The position numbers and the translations under genes are program-made. Below the pieces are notes generated by a model. That model made no database searches, was not told the DNA's origin, and saw only the letters and a program-made list of their open reading frames with translations. From the NCBI RefSeq assembly GCF_008704655.1, contig NZ_CP023688.1, positions 4,936,001 to 5,000,000 of the forward strand: a stretch of 64,000 bases of DNA. Reading direction: 5' to 3'. The stretch comes from Streptomyces rimosus (lineage in GTDB: Bacteria > Actinomycetota > Actinomycetes > Streptomycetales > Streptomycetaceae). Shown here one piece after another: positions 43,824 through 52,645 of this stretch (position 1 is the first letter of the stretch; every line of letters starts with the position of its first letter).

Positions 43824-44486
43824 ATGTACTTCAACCACCGCACCTCACGGCCTGAGTGGTCCAGCAACTTCATCGCCAAGCCTGAAGTGGTCCCCGACTT
43901 GAGGCGACTCGTCCGTGCTCGCTTGGAAACGTGGGGGCTTGCAGAAATCGAAGACACTGCCGAGCTCTGTGTTAGTGAGCTGATCACTAACGTGATTCAT
44001 CACGTCGGTTCGGGAACCCCCGTCACCCTTTCCGTCACGCTGAGCGCAGCTCACCTGCGTATCGAGGTCCGAGACCCTTTGCGTGAGAGGCTTCCCGTGC
44101 TCCTCTCCTCCGTTGGCTTCTCGGAGACGGGGCGTGGGCTCGGGCTCGTTGGCGCCATGGCGGATCGATGGGGAGTCGTTCCTACAGCCACCGGAAAGAC
44201 CACCTGGTGTGAGATCGCTTCGCTCGTCGATGCGCCCTGTGACGGTGCGTGTTGTCCGGAGCTTTCCAAGGCTGAAGCGCTGCTCACTCTCTACGACTGC
44301 GTACCGTCGCAGGGCACCGCACTGAATGGTCGACTTCGCGTCGCTGCAAGTGAAGAGGCCGCGATCGCACTGATTGTTGACCTTCTCTACTGGCTTCGTG
44401 CTCACGGCCGCGACCCGGAGGAAGTTCTCGACCGGGCGCAGATGCACTTCGAAGGCCGGCTGGGAGGTGTGGCGCAGTGGAGTTGA
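43824..44486 (+). CDS. HATPase_c_2 anti-sigma-like protein with C-terminal extension
   Basis: A 220-aa protein. The first ~140 residues are an RsbW-like ATPase: LCVSELITNVIHHVG (N box), RIEVRDPLRERLP and GRGLGLVGAMADRWG. The C-terminal ~80 residues (LSKAEALLTLYDCVPSQGTA onward) are an extra helical domain not found in simple RsbW proteins. ATP-binding proteins of this type are regular neighbours of DUF397/WhiJ-like pairs. The ATG at 43824 has GGGAG 8 nt upstream. It overlaps the next gene by 10 nt. Confidence 0.87.
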   Translation: MYFNHRTSRPEWSSNFIAKPEVVPDLRRLVRARLETWGLAEIEDTAELCVSELITNVIHHVGSGTPVTLSVTLSAAHLRIEVRDPLRERLPVLLSSVGFSETGRGLGLVGAMADRWGVVPTATGKTTWCEIASLVDAPCDGACCPELSKAEALLTLYDCVPSQGTALNGRLRVAASEEAAIALIVDLLYWLRAHGRDPEEVLDRAQMHFEGRLGGVAQWS

Positions 44487-44857
44487 CGGATGTGGTGGTG
44501 GCAAAGGTCGCTGAGGAGTACGGGGTTGACGTCGCGAGCTGTTGTGACGCGCTCGACGTGGAGCTCCTCGTCATGGCGGCGCAGGCAGCAGGGCTGCTGG
44601 AGGGCGTCGTGGTGCATCAGCTGGTGCCAGTCGACGCCCAGGACGACAGCTTCGTTATTGCGGTGTTCGTAGGCCCGGGGGTAGCGGCCGTGTCCTTTCC
44701 CGTACACGTACGGGAGGTGATCCCAGATCGCCGTACCGAAGTCCCAAGCGCTCTTCGGCACGCACTGGGGAGGCTGCAGGGGATCGCAGGCCAGGTGGTG
44801 GCGGATCATGCTCGATGGAGCGGACGCACCGAAGAGCCGCAGGAGAACGGTTCTTGA
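44477..44857 (+). CDS. hypothetical protein coupled to the HATPase
   Basis: A 126-aa protein I do not recognise. It has a Val/Ala-rich start (VVVAKVAEEYGVDVASCCDA), a hydrophobic but not transmembrane core, and a basic C-terminus. The GTG at 44477 overlaps the end of the HATPase gene and has GGAGG upstream, so the two are translationally coupled. The first half could be a small helical DNA- or protein-binding module; this is only an impression. Confidence 0.65.
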   Translation: MELTDVVVAKVAEEYGVDVASCCDALDVELLVMAAQAAGLLEGVVVHQLVPVDAQDDSFVIAVFVGPGVAAVSFPVHVREVIPDRRTEVPSALRHALGRLQGIAGQVVADHARWSGRTEEPQENGS

Positions 44858-44858
44858 G

Positions 44859-44876
44859 GTGTGTAAGTTGACACAC
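44859..44876 (+). promoter_or_regulatory. palindrome with embedded -35-like element
   Basis: GTGTGT-AAGTTG-ACACAC is a perfect 6-bp inverted repeat containing TTGACA at 44868-44873. It lies 50 bp before the restriction gene and 2 bp after the preceding stop. A second TTGACA occurs at 44911-44916. It could be the operator and promoter of that gene. Confidence 0.5.
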
Positions 44877-44926
44877 TGTCGTCCGCCTGAGTGCCATGGT
44901 CAGCCTGCTGTTGACATCATCTGTGG

Positions 44927-45913
44927 ATGGCGAAGGCGAGATCGGCAAACCCCGCATATTTTGGACACCCCCCGAACGTTGTTGAGGGGCAGTGGTTCGA
45001 GGGGCATACGGCGCTGCACGCAGCACGGGTGCACCGGCGTCCCCGCATGGGAATCGCCGGAACGGCAAAGGGCGGCGTCGACTCCATCATCCTCTCGGGT
45101 GGCTACATCGATGATGTCTACGGAGACAAAGAGATCATCTATACAGGCGAAGGCGGGCTCGATAGGAGCGCCAGACGCCTCGTAGCTGACCAGACCATGA
45201 GCTCACCGGGCAACGCGGGCCTGCTGCTGAACCAGGCGCTCGGATACCCGGTCCGGGTGATCCGTGGGCTGGGAATCAAGAGGGGAAAGGCGACCAAAGG
45301 ATACGAATATCGTGGTCTCTACCGGGTGGCAGATCACTGGATGACCATAGGGAAGGATGGCTTCCGGATCTGCCAGTTCAAGCTACTGAAACTGGGGCCT
45401 GGCGAAGAAGCACAGCCGCGACCAGTAGATCCTGTTGAAGGTGAGACGACCAGCCTTGAGGAACAGGTGCGTCGGGTGGTCGCGCGTGAGCAACGTATTC
45501 GTGACTCGAAGGTCGTCGCAGAAGTCAAGGAGATGTACGACAACGCGTGCCAGATCTGCGGGACCCGTCTCGTAGTGTCGCCGGGCGGCGATGCGTACAG
45601 CGAGGCAGCACACATCCATGCCCTGGGAAAGCCGCACGACGGCCCTGACAAGACATGGAACGTGCTGTGCCTCTGCCCAAACTGTCACGTGCTCTTCGAT
45701 CGAGGAGCGCTGCAGCTTACTGATGACTTCGACGTCATCGACGGCCTCACTCAGAAGTTCGTCCGCGCGTTGCACCGAAAGAAGGAGCATCATCTGCGCG
45801 TGGATTGTGTGCGCCAGCACCGGGGCCGTTGGGCCAATCGGGAGGAAGAGTCGGTGGTCGCGGAGGAAGCTGAAGCCGACTCCGTTGACGGACAGGCGGA
45901 GCTTCCGCTCTGA
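44927..45913 (+). CDS. SRA (YDG)-HNH modification-dependent restriction endonuclease
   Basis: A 328-aa protein. The N-terminal half is an SRA/YDG domain that flips modified cytosine (VHRRPRMGIAGTAKGGVDSI, GDKEIIYTGEGGLDRSARRL, GYEYRGLYRVADHWMTIGKD). The C-terminal HNH nuclease has CQICG, AHIHALG, and LCLCPNCHVLFDRG, giving four Cys and the catalytic His. This architecture is known from 5-methylcytosine-dependent type IV-like enzymes that cut incoming methylated DNA. The ATG at 44927 has no strong ribosome site. Codon use is less GC-biased than in the core genes, suggesting acquisition. No methyltransferase is nearby, as expected. Confidence 0.9.
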   Translation: MAKARSANPAYFGHPPNVVEGQWFEGHTALHAARVHRRPRMGIAGTAKGGVDSIILSGGYIDDVYGDKEIIYTGEGGLDRSARRLVADQTMSSPGNAGLLLNQALGYPVRVIRGLGIKRGKATKGYEYRGLYRVADHWMTIGKDGFRICQFKLLKLGPGEEAQPRPVDPVEGETTSLEEQVRRVVAREQRIRDSKVVAEVKEMYDNACQICGTRLVVSPGGDAYSEAAHIHALGKPHDGPDKTWNVLCLCPNCHVLFDRGALQLTDDFDVIDGLTQKFVRALHRKKEHHLRVDCVRQHRGRWANREEESVVAEEAEADSVDGQAELPL

Positions 45914-45978
45914 TCCGACGTCCTCGTCATACGTGGGGTGAGTGAGGCCCCGGCGGCTACCGCCCGCATGTGGCGGAG

Positions 45979-47394
45979 TCAGGCTGCGGGCGGGGAGCCG
46001 TCGTGGGGAGGGCGGGGGCTGCTGGGGCCTGGGGCATTTTGGGGTGCTGGTGGGATGCGTATGGCCGAGGGGGACGCCATGGGGTGTGGCGGGCTCTGGG
46101 GCGTGTAGAGGGGGCGGTGGGTGGTGTGCAGTGCCTGCAGCAACGCTGGGTGGGCCACTGGTTTGTGTTGCCACAGGTGGTTCAGGAGGGCTTGTTCTTG
46201 GGTGGGGAAGGTGGGGGTGGGGCCGGTTCGGTGGGCTTGGCGGCGTAGGAAGGCGAGGGTGGTGGCTGTGGCGGCGTATTCCGTTACTGCGCGGGCGGCG
46301 GTGGGGCCTTGGGTGCGGCGGGCTATGTCGCGGGCCACCGAGCGGGTTTTGAGGGAGGACAGGGAGATGGGTTCGGTGGGGGAGAGCCAGCCGGTGGTGA
46401 CGTACGGGGGGAGGTAGGTGCGCAGGGCGAGGAGTTCGCGGTGGCGGGCCCAGACGGCGAGCCAGGTCAGGGCCGCGAAGACGGGCAGCATGAAGAGGCC
46501 GTAGACGGTGAGGAAGCCGAGGTCGCCGAGGGTGGTGGCGGCGTTCCAGATGGCGTGCAGGAGGACGGCGGTGGCCAGGCCGAGGAAGGGCAGGGCCAGG
46601 CGTAGCGGGCGGCGGTGCGGGTAGCTGGTGGCGGCTATGCCGAAGGCCAGGCCCGTGAGCATGGTGAACAGCGGGTGGGCGAACGGCGACATGATGATGC
46701 GGACGAAGAACGTGCCCGCCGTGAGGGAGTCGAGCCCGGTGTGGCCGAGGGACTGGTCCTGGCCGAAGGCGTTGCCCAGATAGAGGATGTTCTCGGTGAA
46801 GGCGAAGCCGGTGGCGGTGATGCCGGCGAGGACGAGGCCGTCCGTGACGCCGGCGAAGTTCTGGCGGCGGAAGAGGAAGAGCAGGACGACCGCGGCGGCC
46901 TTGACGCTCTCCTCTATGACCGGGGCGAAGACGGTCGCGCCCCAGGTCTGGGCGTCGTCGGGGGAGAGGGTGGAGAGGTTGTTCTCCAGCCAGTTGGTGG
47001 CCAGACCGTTGGCCAGGAGCGCGACGAGGGTGGCGGCGCAGGCGCCCCAGGCGAAGGCGAAGACCAGGTTGCGGCGGGGTTCGGGGTCTATGCGGTCCAG
47101 CCAGCAGAAGCCGGCTATCAGGACGGGTACGGGGAAGACGGCGAGGCCGAGACCGACGAGGAAACCCTGCGTACCGGTCTGCTGGCGGACCATCGCCAGG
47201 ATGATCACGCCGGAGAGGGCGAGCAGGGAGAACAGGGCTATGGCGCGCGCTGTTCTGCTGTGCCAGGGCGCCGGGCGGCGGCGCGGGGCGTAGTGCCACT
47301 GCGCCGCCGCGGGCGACGCGGCGGAGGCGGCGTAGCGCGGATCGGGCGCGTACGCCGGTTTCGGCGGAAGCGGAGGCGGCTGCGGCGGATTCAC
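45979..47394 (-). CDS. PrsW family intramembrane metalloprotease
   Basis: A 471-aa membrane protein. After a Pro-rich start come about eight helices with PrsW signatures: FCWLDRIDPEPRRNLVFAFA, the EExxK block VFAPVIEESVKAAAV, FAFTENILYLGNAF, SPFAHPLFTMLTGLAFG and LLHAIWN. PrsW-type proteases cut anti-sigma factors in the membrane. The ~150-residue C-terminal tail is Pro/Thr/His-rich and unassigned. The GTG at 47394 lacks a strong ribosome site. Convergent with the SRA-HNH gene, downstream of trmB. Confidence 0.9.
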   Translation of the reverse strand: MNPPQPPPLPPKPAYAPDPRYAASAASPAAAQWHYAPRRRPAPWHSRTARAIALFSLLALSGVIILAMVRQQTGTQGFLVGLGLAVFPVPVLIAGFCWLDRIDPEPRRNLVFAFAWGACAATLVALLANGLATNWLENNLSTLSPDDAQTWGATVFAPVIEESVKAAAVVLLFLFRRQNFAGVTDGLVLAGITATGFAFTENILYLGNAFGQDQSLGHTGLDSLTAGTFFVRIIMSPFAHPLFTMLTGLAFGIAATSYPHRRPLRLALPFLGLATAVLLHAIWNAATTLGDLGFLTVYGLFMLPVFAALTWLAVWARHRELLALRTYLPPYVTTGWLSPTEPISLSSLKTRSVARDIARRTQGPTAARAVTEYAATATTLAFLRRQAHRTGPTPTFPTQEQALLNHLWQHKPVAHPALLQALHTTHRPLYTPQSPPHPMASPSAIRIPPAPQNAPGPSSPRPPHDGSPPAA

Positions 47395-47422
47395 CCATCG
47401 ACCCTAACCACCGCGGGGCGGG

Positions 47423-48310
47423 CTATGCCGGGCGCCGCCGGAAGAGGAGGTCGTGGACGACGTGGCCCTTGTCCAGGCCCTGCCCCTCGAATTTGGTCAG
47501 CGGGCGGAAGTCCGGGCGCGGGGCGTAGCCGGAATGCAGGTTTTCGAGGGTCGGCTCGGCGGAGAGGACATCGAGCATCTGCTCCGCGTACGGCTCCCAG
47601 TCGGTCGCGCAGTGGACCAGGGCGCCGGGCGCGAGCCGGGTCGAGGCCAGGGCGATGAACTCGGGCTGGATCAGGCGGCGCTTGTGGTGGCGCTTCTTGG
47701 GCCACGGGTCCGGGAAGTAGACGCGCAGGCCGGCCAGGGAGGCGGGGGCGAGCATCTCGCGGAGCAGGATGATCGCGTCGCCGTTGGCCACGCGGATGTT
47801 GGACAGGCCGTTGCGTTCCGCGAGGCCGAGCAGGTTGCCCTGGCCCGGGGTGTGGACGTCGCAGGCGAGGATGCCGGTGTCCGGGTCGGCGGCGGCCATC
47901 TGCGCCGTGGCCTCACCCATGCCGAAGCCGATTTCGAGGATGACCGGGCGGCCCTCGAACATCTCGTTCAGGTCGATCCTGGAGAGGCCGTCGATGTCCA
48001 GACCCCACTTCGGCCACAGGCGCCGCAGCGCGTCGGCCTGCCCGGGGGAGACCCGGCTGCGCCGGGGCTGGAAGGACCGGATCCGCCGCTCGTGGTGAGA
48101 TCCGGCCGGGTCGGCCGCGGGGCCGGTGCCGTCGGGGAACATCGGCTCGGTGCGCGGGCGCGGGCGGGTGTCGTCCCGGGGGACGGGCGCCTCGGCCGCT
48201 TCCGCGGACCGGTCGGTCGCGGGCCGTGGAGTGGCGTCGGGGGCGGACTCGGCGGCCGCACCGGACTCGGCGGCAGGGCTGGATTCGGGAGTGGCGGGGT
48301 TCTCGGACAC
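47423..48310 (-). CDS. trmB: tRNA (guanine(46)-N7)-methyltransferase
   Basis: A 295-aa SAM-dependent enzyme forming m7G46 in tRNA variable loops. The core (from ~100) has ILEIGFGMGEATAQMAAADP for SAM binding, VYFPDPWPKKRHHKRRL for catalysis, and the end block FRPLTKFEGQGLDKGHVVHD. The first ~95 residues are a Pro/Ala/Ser-rich extension, common in Streptomyces. The GTG at 48310 is the only start fitting the frame length. It lies 28 nt upstream of the PrsW gene and may be co-transcribed with it. Confidence 0.95.
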   Translation of the reverse strand: MSENPATPESSPAAESGAAAESAPDATPRPATDRSAEAAEAPVPRDDTRPRPRTEPMFPDGTGPAADPAGSHHERRIRSFQPRRSRVSPGQADALRRLWPKWGLDIDGLSRIDLNEMFEGRPVILEIGFGMGEATAQMAAADPDTGILACDVHTPGQGNLLGLAERNGLSNIRVANGDAIILLREMLAPASLAGLRVYFPDPWPKKRHHKRRLIQPEFIALASTRLAPGALVHCATDWEPYAEQMLDVLSAEPTLENLHSGYAPRPDFRPLTKFEGQGLDKGHVVHDLLFRRRPA

Positions 48311-48581
48311 AGTGGGTCGATTCTACGGGCGGGGTCGGGTGTGGGGTCGGGTACGGGGACGGTGGCGGCACACGGGGGCGGGCACGGGGGTACGGGGCCG
48401 GTGGCTGTCGGAGGGCGGCGCAGATGGTGGCGGCGTCGGCGCCTTCTCGGCCGGGCTCCGCCTCCTTCGTAGCCGGATGCTGCCCCCTTCTCAGCCGGAC
48501 GCTGTCGCCTCTTCCCCAGCTGGACGCCACGTCCCCCAGCCAAGCGGAGCCGTCTCTTCCTCGGCTGGTCGTCACGCGCCC
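48311..48581. other. non-coding region with degenerate repeats
   Basis: No gene is supported. From about 48490 to the lhgO stop, the words CAGC(C/T)GGACGC and CCACG recur four or five times at irregular 20-50-nt spacing, continuing into the last codons of lhgO. This resembles a decaying tandem repeat. No convincing terminator was seen. Confidence 0.5.
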
Positions 48582-50084
48582 TCAGCCGGACGCCACGCCC
48601 CCCTCAGCCAAACGCCCCTCCAGCATCCCCAGAGCCCGCCCGGCTATCTCCCTGCCAATGGGGAGGGAGGCCGTGGCCGCGGGGGACGGGGCGTTCAGGA
48701 CGTGGACGATGGACGGGGTTTCCGTGATCAGGAAGTCGTCGGCGAGGGTGCCGTCGGGCAGGACGGCCTGGGCACGTACGCCGGCGGGGGACGGCCGTAG
48801 GTCCTCCTCGCGGATCGCCGGCAGCAGACGGCGGACGGCCTCGGTGAAGGCGCGGCGGGAGAGGGAGCGGTGCAGTTCGCCCGCGCCGTAGCGCCAGTGA
48901 CGGCGGGCTATGTGCCAGGAGCCGGGGTACGCCAGGGTGCCGGCCAGGTCGGCGGGGCGGACGGTGCGCCAGTCGTACCCCTCGCGGGCGAGGGCCGGGA
49001 CGGCGTTCGGGCCGATGTGGACGGAGCCGTCGATCCCACGGGTGAGGTGGACGCCGAGGAACGGGAACGCGGGGTCGGGGACCGGGTAGACCAGGCCGCG
49101 CACCAGGGAGGCGCGGGCCGGGGCGAGGGTGTGGTACTCGCCGCGGAAGGGGACGATGCGCATGCCCGGCGCGTCGCCCGCCAGGCGCGCGATCCGGTCG
49201 CAGTGCAGACCGGCGCAGTTGATCAGGACGCGGGCGCGGAAGACCGTGTCGGAGGAGGCGGGGGCGGAGGAGGCGCGGTCGAAGGAGGCACGCAAGGCGT
49301 CGGCGGGCGTGTGAGGCGCGTCGCCGAACGCACGCTCCGCATCGGTGGGCGCACAACCCGCCTCACCCGGCACGCGCTCGGTATCGGCAGGCGCACGACT
49401 CACCTCACCTGCCACCCGCCCCGTATCGGCAGACGCACGCCCCGCCCCACGCCCCGTATCCACAGGCGTACGCGCCACACCACCGGCAATGCGCCCCGCC
49501 CCCATCCCCCCACCCGAAGACACCCGCACCGCCACCCGCCCCGCCCGCCGCCCGATCGCGGTGACCTCGGAGCCGTACACGATGTGTGCGCCCGCTTCCG
49601 TCGCCAGGGTGGCCAGGCAGCGGGCCACCGCGCCGAAGTCGGTGATGCCGGTTGTGCCGACGTGGATGGCGGCGAGGCCGCTGACCTCGGGTTCGTACTG
49701 TGCGATCTGGGCGGGGCCCAGTTCGCGTACCGGGATGCCGTGCTCCCGGCCGCGCTGGATCAGGCTGTGCAGGCGGGGCAGCTCGGCGCGGTCGGTGGCG
49801 ACGATCAGCTTGCCGGTGACCTCGTGGGGGATGGCGTGGTCGAGGCAGAACTTGACCATCTCCGCCGAGCCCTGGAGCGCGAAGCGGGCCTTCAGGGAGC
49901 CGGGCGGGTAGTAGATGCCGCTGTGGATCACGCCGCTGTTCCGGCCGGTCTGGTGGCGGGCGGGGCCGGGCTCCTTCTCCAGGACCACCACCCGGGCGCC
50001 GGGGGCGGCGCGCGTGATCGCGTAGGCCGTCGAGAGCCCCACGATCCCGGCACCGATCACCAGCACATCGCAGTCGTACGCCAT
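48582..50084 (-). CDS. lhgO: L-2-hydroxyglutarate oxidase with repeat insertion
   Basis: A 500-aa FAD-dependent oxidoreductase that oxidises L-2-hydroxyglutarate to 2-oxoglutarate. The N-terminus has the dinucleotide fold VLVIGAGIVGLSTAYAI and the family block HQTGRNSGVIHSGIYYPPG. The C-terminal blocks are VLINCAGLHCDRIARLAGD and FLGVHLTRGIDGSVHIGPNA. Usual length is ~400 aa; the excess is a ~90-residue insertion after residue ~190, made of 11-15-residue repeats such as GRVAGEVSRAPADT. The ATG at 50084 has GGGGAGG 7 nt upstream; a GTG one codon earlier is possible. Confidence 0.9.
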   Translation of the reverse strand: MAYDCDVLVIGAGIVGLSTAYAITRAAPGARVVVLEKEPGPARHQTGRNSGVIHSGIYYPPGSLKARFALQGSAEMVKFCLDHAIPHEVTGKLIVATDRAELPRLHSLIQRGREHGIPVRELGPAQIAQYEPEVSGLAAIHVGTTGITDFGAVARCLATLATEAGAHIVYGSEVTAIGRRAGRVAVRVSSGGGMGAGRIAGGVARTPVDTGRGAGRASADTGRVAGEVSRAPADTERVPGEAGCAPTDAERAFGDAPHTPADALRASFDRASSAPASSDTVFRARVLINCAGLHCDRIARLAGDAPGMRIVPFRGEYHTLAPARASLVRGLVYPVPDPAFPFLGVHLTRGIDGSVHIGPNAVPALAREGYDWRTVRPADLAGTLAYPGSWHIARRHWRYGAGELHRSLSRRAFTEAVRRLLPAIREEDLRPSPAGVRAQAVLPDGTLADDFLITETPSIVHVLNAPSPAATASLPIGREIAGRALGMLEGRLAEGGVASG

Positions 50085-50189
50085 CACAGCACCTCCCCTG
50101 GAATCAGACGTATCCCATCATGACCGGGGGGTCTGACAACGGGCCGGGCGCGGGGCGTGCGGGCCGTGTCCGGGCCCGCACATCCCCGG

Positions 50190-51659
50190 CTACGCCGGCG
50201 CCACCAGCAGAGGGCGCGCCCGTTCGCGCAGTTCCACCACGCGGGGCTCGTCACCGTACGGCTCCAGGCGGTGCAGGAGGTCGCGTACGTACTCGGTCGT
50301 GCGGGCCGACGAGATGCGGCCGGCCACCTCGACCGCCCGGGTGCCGGCCGCGCAGGCCGCGTCCAGATTGCCGGACTCCAGCTCGGCCACCGCCGAGACG
50401 ACCAGCCGCAGGCCGTGCGAGCGGACGTACTCCTCCGTCGGGCGGGAGAGCGCCTGCTCCGTGAAGCGGCGGACCTGGCGGGGAAGCCGCAGGTCGCGGT
50501 AGCACTCGGCGGCGTCGGCGGCGAAGCGTTCGTAGGAGTAGAAGTCCAGCCAGGACGGGTCGGGGTCGCCCTCGCGGGAGCGCTCCAGCCAGCCTTCGGC
50601 GGCCTTGAGGGCCACCTCGCAGGCGCGCGACTCGTTGGCCTTGGCCTGGGCCCGCGCCTCGACCAGGCGGAAGAAGCTCATGGTGCGGGCCGTGGCCAGA
50701 CCGCGGTTGCGCTCCAGGGCCGCCTGCGCCAGGTCGACGCCCTCGTCGGCGAAGCCTCTGTAGGTCGCCTGGAGTGACATCGAGGCCAGGACGTATCCCC
50801 CCAGCGGGACGTCGGCGGCGGCACGGGCCAGGCGCAGCGCCTGGATGTAGTACCGCTGGGCCGCCTCCTGCTGGCCGGTGTCGAAGGCCATCCAGCCCGC
50901 GAGCCTGGTCAGTTCGGCGGTGGCCCCGAAGAGGGCTCTGCCGACCTCGTCGCTGTACGAGGCGAGGAGCAGCGGCGCGGCGTCCACCCGCAGGCACTCG
51001 GGCACCATCGAGGAGCGCCAGTCTCCGCCGCCGTACTTGGAGTCCCAGCGGCGCGCGTCCTCGGCGGCCTCCCGCAGCTTGCTGACGTCGCTGTGCCCGA
51101 CGTGCAGCGGTGCGGTGTCCCCGGGGGCGCCGTCCTGGACACCCGCCGAGCCGTTGCCGTTGCGTACGTCCCGCAGGTCGGTCGCTTCCCGGGCGACCGA
51201 ACTGTCGGCCGGGGATATCAGCCACCGGGATGCGGGTGTCGCGTACGCGCTCACCGAGAAGGATCCGGCCAGGCTCTGCCAGATGCCTCCGCCGCCGCGG
51301 CGTCCGGCCAGGTCGAGGCGGTACAGCTCGGTCGCGGAGCGGACGGCGGCGCCCACGTCGCGCGGGAAGGCCAGGCCCACTTCCGGGGCCGGGTCGGCGT
51401 CGGCCAGCCCGATCTCGTGGAGCGGTACCGGCCGGCCGAGCTTGCCGGCTATCGCGGCCGCGATCAGATGGGGCGCGGCGCCCTGCGGCACCATGCCCTT
51501 GGACACCCACCGGGCGACCGACGTCTTGTCGTAGCGAAGCGTCAACCCGCGCTGCGCCCCGAGGTCGTTGACCCGGCGGGCAAGCCCGGCATTGCTGATC
51601 CCCGCGAGGGCGAGAACGGTGCCGAGCTTCTCATTCGGCCCGCGTATATCCCTTGACAT
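50190..51659 (-). CDS. HTH/TPR regulator, sporulation-associated protein (NsdA-like)
   Basis: A 489-aa protein. The N-terminal ~70 residues look like a degenerate HTH ([33 protein letters not shown]). The rest is helical repeats of TPR type ([40 protein letters not shown]). I recall a closely similar S. coelicolor protein in this neighbourhood annotated as sporulation-associated; related NsdA represses development and antibiotic genes. The ATG at 51659 has GAGGGG upstream. A 986-bp region with no gene precedes it. Confidence 0.83.
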   Translation of the reverse strand: MSRDIRGPNEKLGTVLALAGISNAGLARRVNDLGAQRGLTLRYDKTSVARWVSKGMVPQGAAPHLIAAAIAGKLGRPVPLHEIGLADADPAPEVGLAFPRDVGAAVRSATELYRLDLAGRRGGGGIWQSLAGSFSVSAYATPASRWLISPADSSVAREATDLRDVRNGNGSAGVQDGAPGDTAPLHVGHSDVSKLREAAEDARRWDSKYGGGDWRSSMVPECLRVDAAPLLLASYSDEVGRALFGATAELTRLAGWMAFDTGQQEAAQRYYIQALRLARAAADVPLGGYVLASMSLQATYRGFADEGVDLAQAALERNRGLATARTMSFFRLVEARAQAKANESRACEVALKAAEGWLERSREGDPDPSWLDFYSYERFAADAAECYRDLRLPRQVRRFTEQALSRPTEEYVRSHGLRLVVSAVAELESGNLDAACAAGTRAVEVAGRISSARTTEYVRDLLHRLEPYGDEPRVVELRERARPLLVAPA

Positions 51660-52645
51660 GCGCACCCCTCGACACAGCGACGGCCGCCCCGCTACCCCGG
51701 GGCATGCGTCCACCCAGAGTAGTTCGCCGAATCCCGACCGTTAAGTGCCGATGTCCCGGATGGCGGGTTTCAAGTCCAAGCGGGTGTAGGGGGTTTGGCA
51801 TGTGCTCCGGGTACGTGTTGCCGTGCGCCCGTGTGTGCGCGCTGGCCGCTGCGGGACGGGAGCGCTTCCATGGGATGTGCGTGGGTCGGCCCGCTGCACT
51901 GGATCCAGTGGGCTGGGGGACACCGCCACCTCATTCCCCGCGGGTGGCGGTCCGGTCCGGGGGGCGAGTCCCGCCTCCCGGACTGTCGCATGTGCGGGAC
52001 GGGCCCGTCGAGTCGGCCTGGAGGGCGTCCGCTTGGCTGTGGCGGTCGGGAGGGCGCCCGGCCGTTCGGTAGGGGGTGGATGGGGCGTTCGTGGCCGTAC
52101 GGGACGGGGGCCGCGAGCCGGCCGGCCGGCCCCGGGCGCGGGGTGGCCGGTGGTCGGCCGGTATCGGGCCAACCGCGGTGCGTGCCACAGATTTTGGCCG
52201 AAAATCGCCGTACGGCAGGGTGTCGGCGGGGCGAAACGATCGCCTGGCGCGTGTCTCCGGGACGGTGCCGAACCCTTGTCACCTTCCGCCACCTCCCCGC
52301 CTCCGGGCCAAGGGCCGCGAAGGGCCCTTCTTACACCACCGCGGCCCCCTCGGGGCACCGCGCACCCGGAACACGGCCCGAACGCATGCCGGACCCGGCA
52401 CGCGCGGGCCCGGTAACGTCTTCCGAACACCCCCGTACACAGGCTCTCTTTGGCGCCTCCCGAGCGCCCCTGTCGTGGCAGCATGGTCCGCGCAACAGCT
52501 TGGCAACGGCTTGGCAATCCGCTGTGCGGGGCGGCGGTCCGGTCCACCCTGCCGACCACCGGGGACGCTTCCCGGGTGGGCCGGCTTCCGCGGCGGCGGA
52601 GGGACGGGGGCCGCCCGGCGGCGGCGAAAAGGGGTGGAGGCGGCG
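51660..52645. promoter_or_regulatory. long intergenic region with palindromes and tandem motifs
   Basis: Nearly 1 kb lies between two divergent genes. Open frames here are arbitrary and none has a supported start. Visible signals are a perfect 14-bp palindrome CACTGGATCCAGTG at 51897-51910; an AT-rich inverted repeat GATTTT-5-AAAATC at 52190-52206; and two copies of GCTTGGCAA at 52498-52506 and 52509-52517, spaced 11 bp, one helical turn, before the downstream gene. Confidence 0.5.

Noticed and set aside
51660..52645. Several open frames in the 1-kb gap, on both strands
   Set aside because: None has a start with a ribosome site, a recognisable domain or consistent third-position bias; treated as regulatory DNA.
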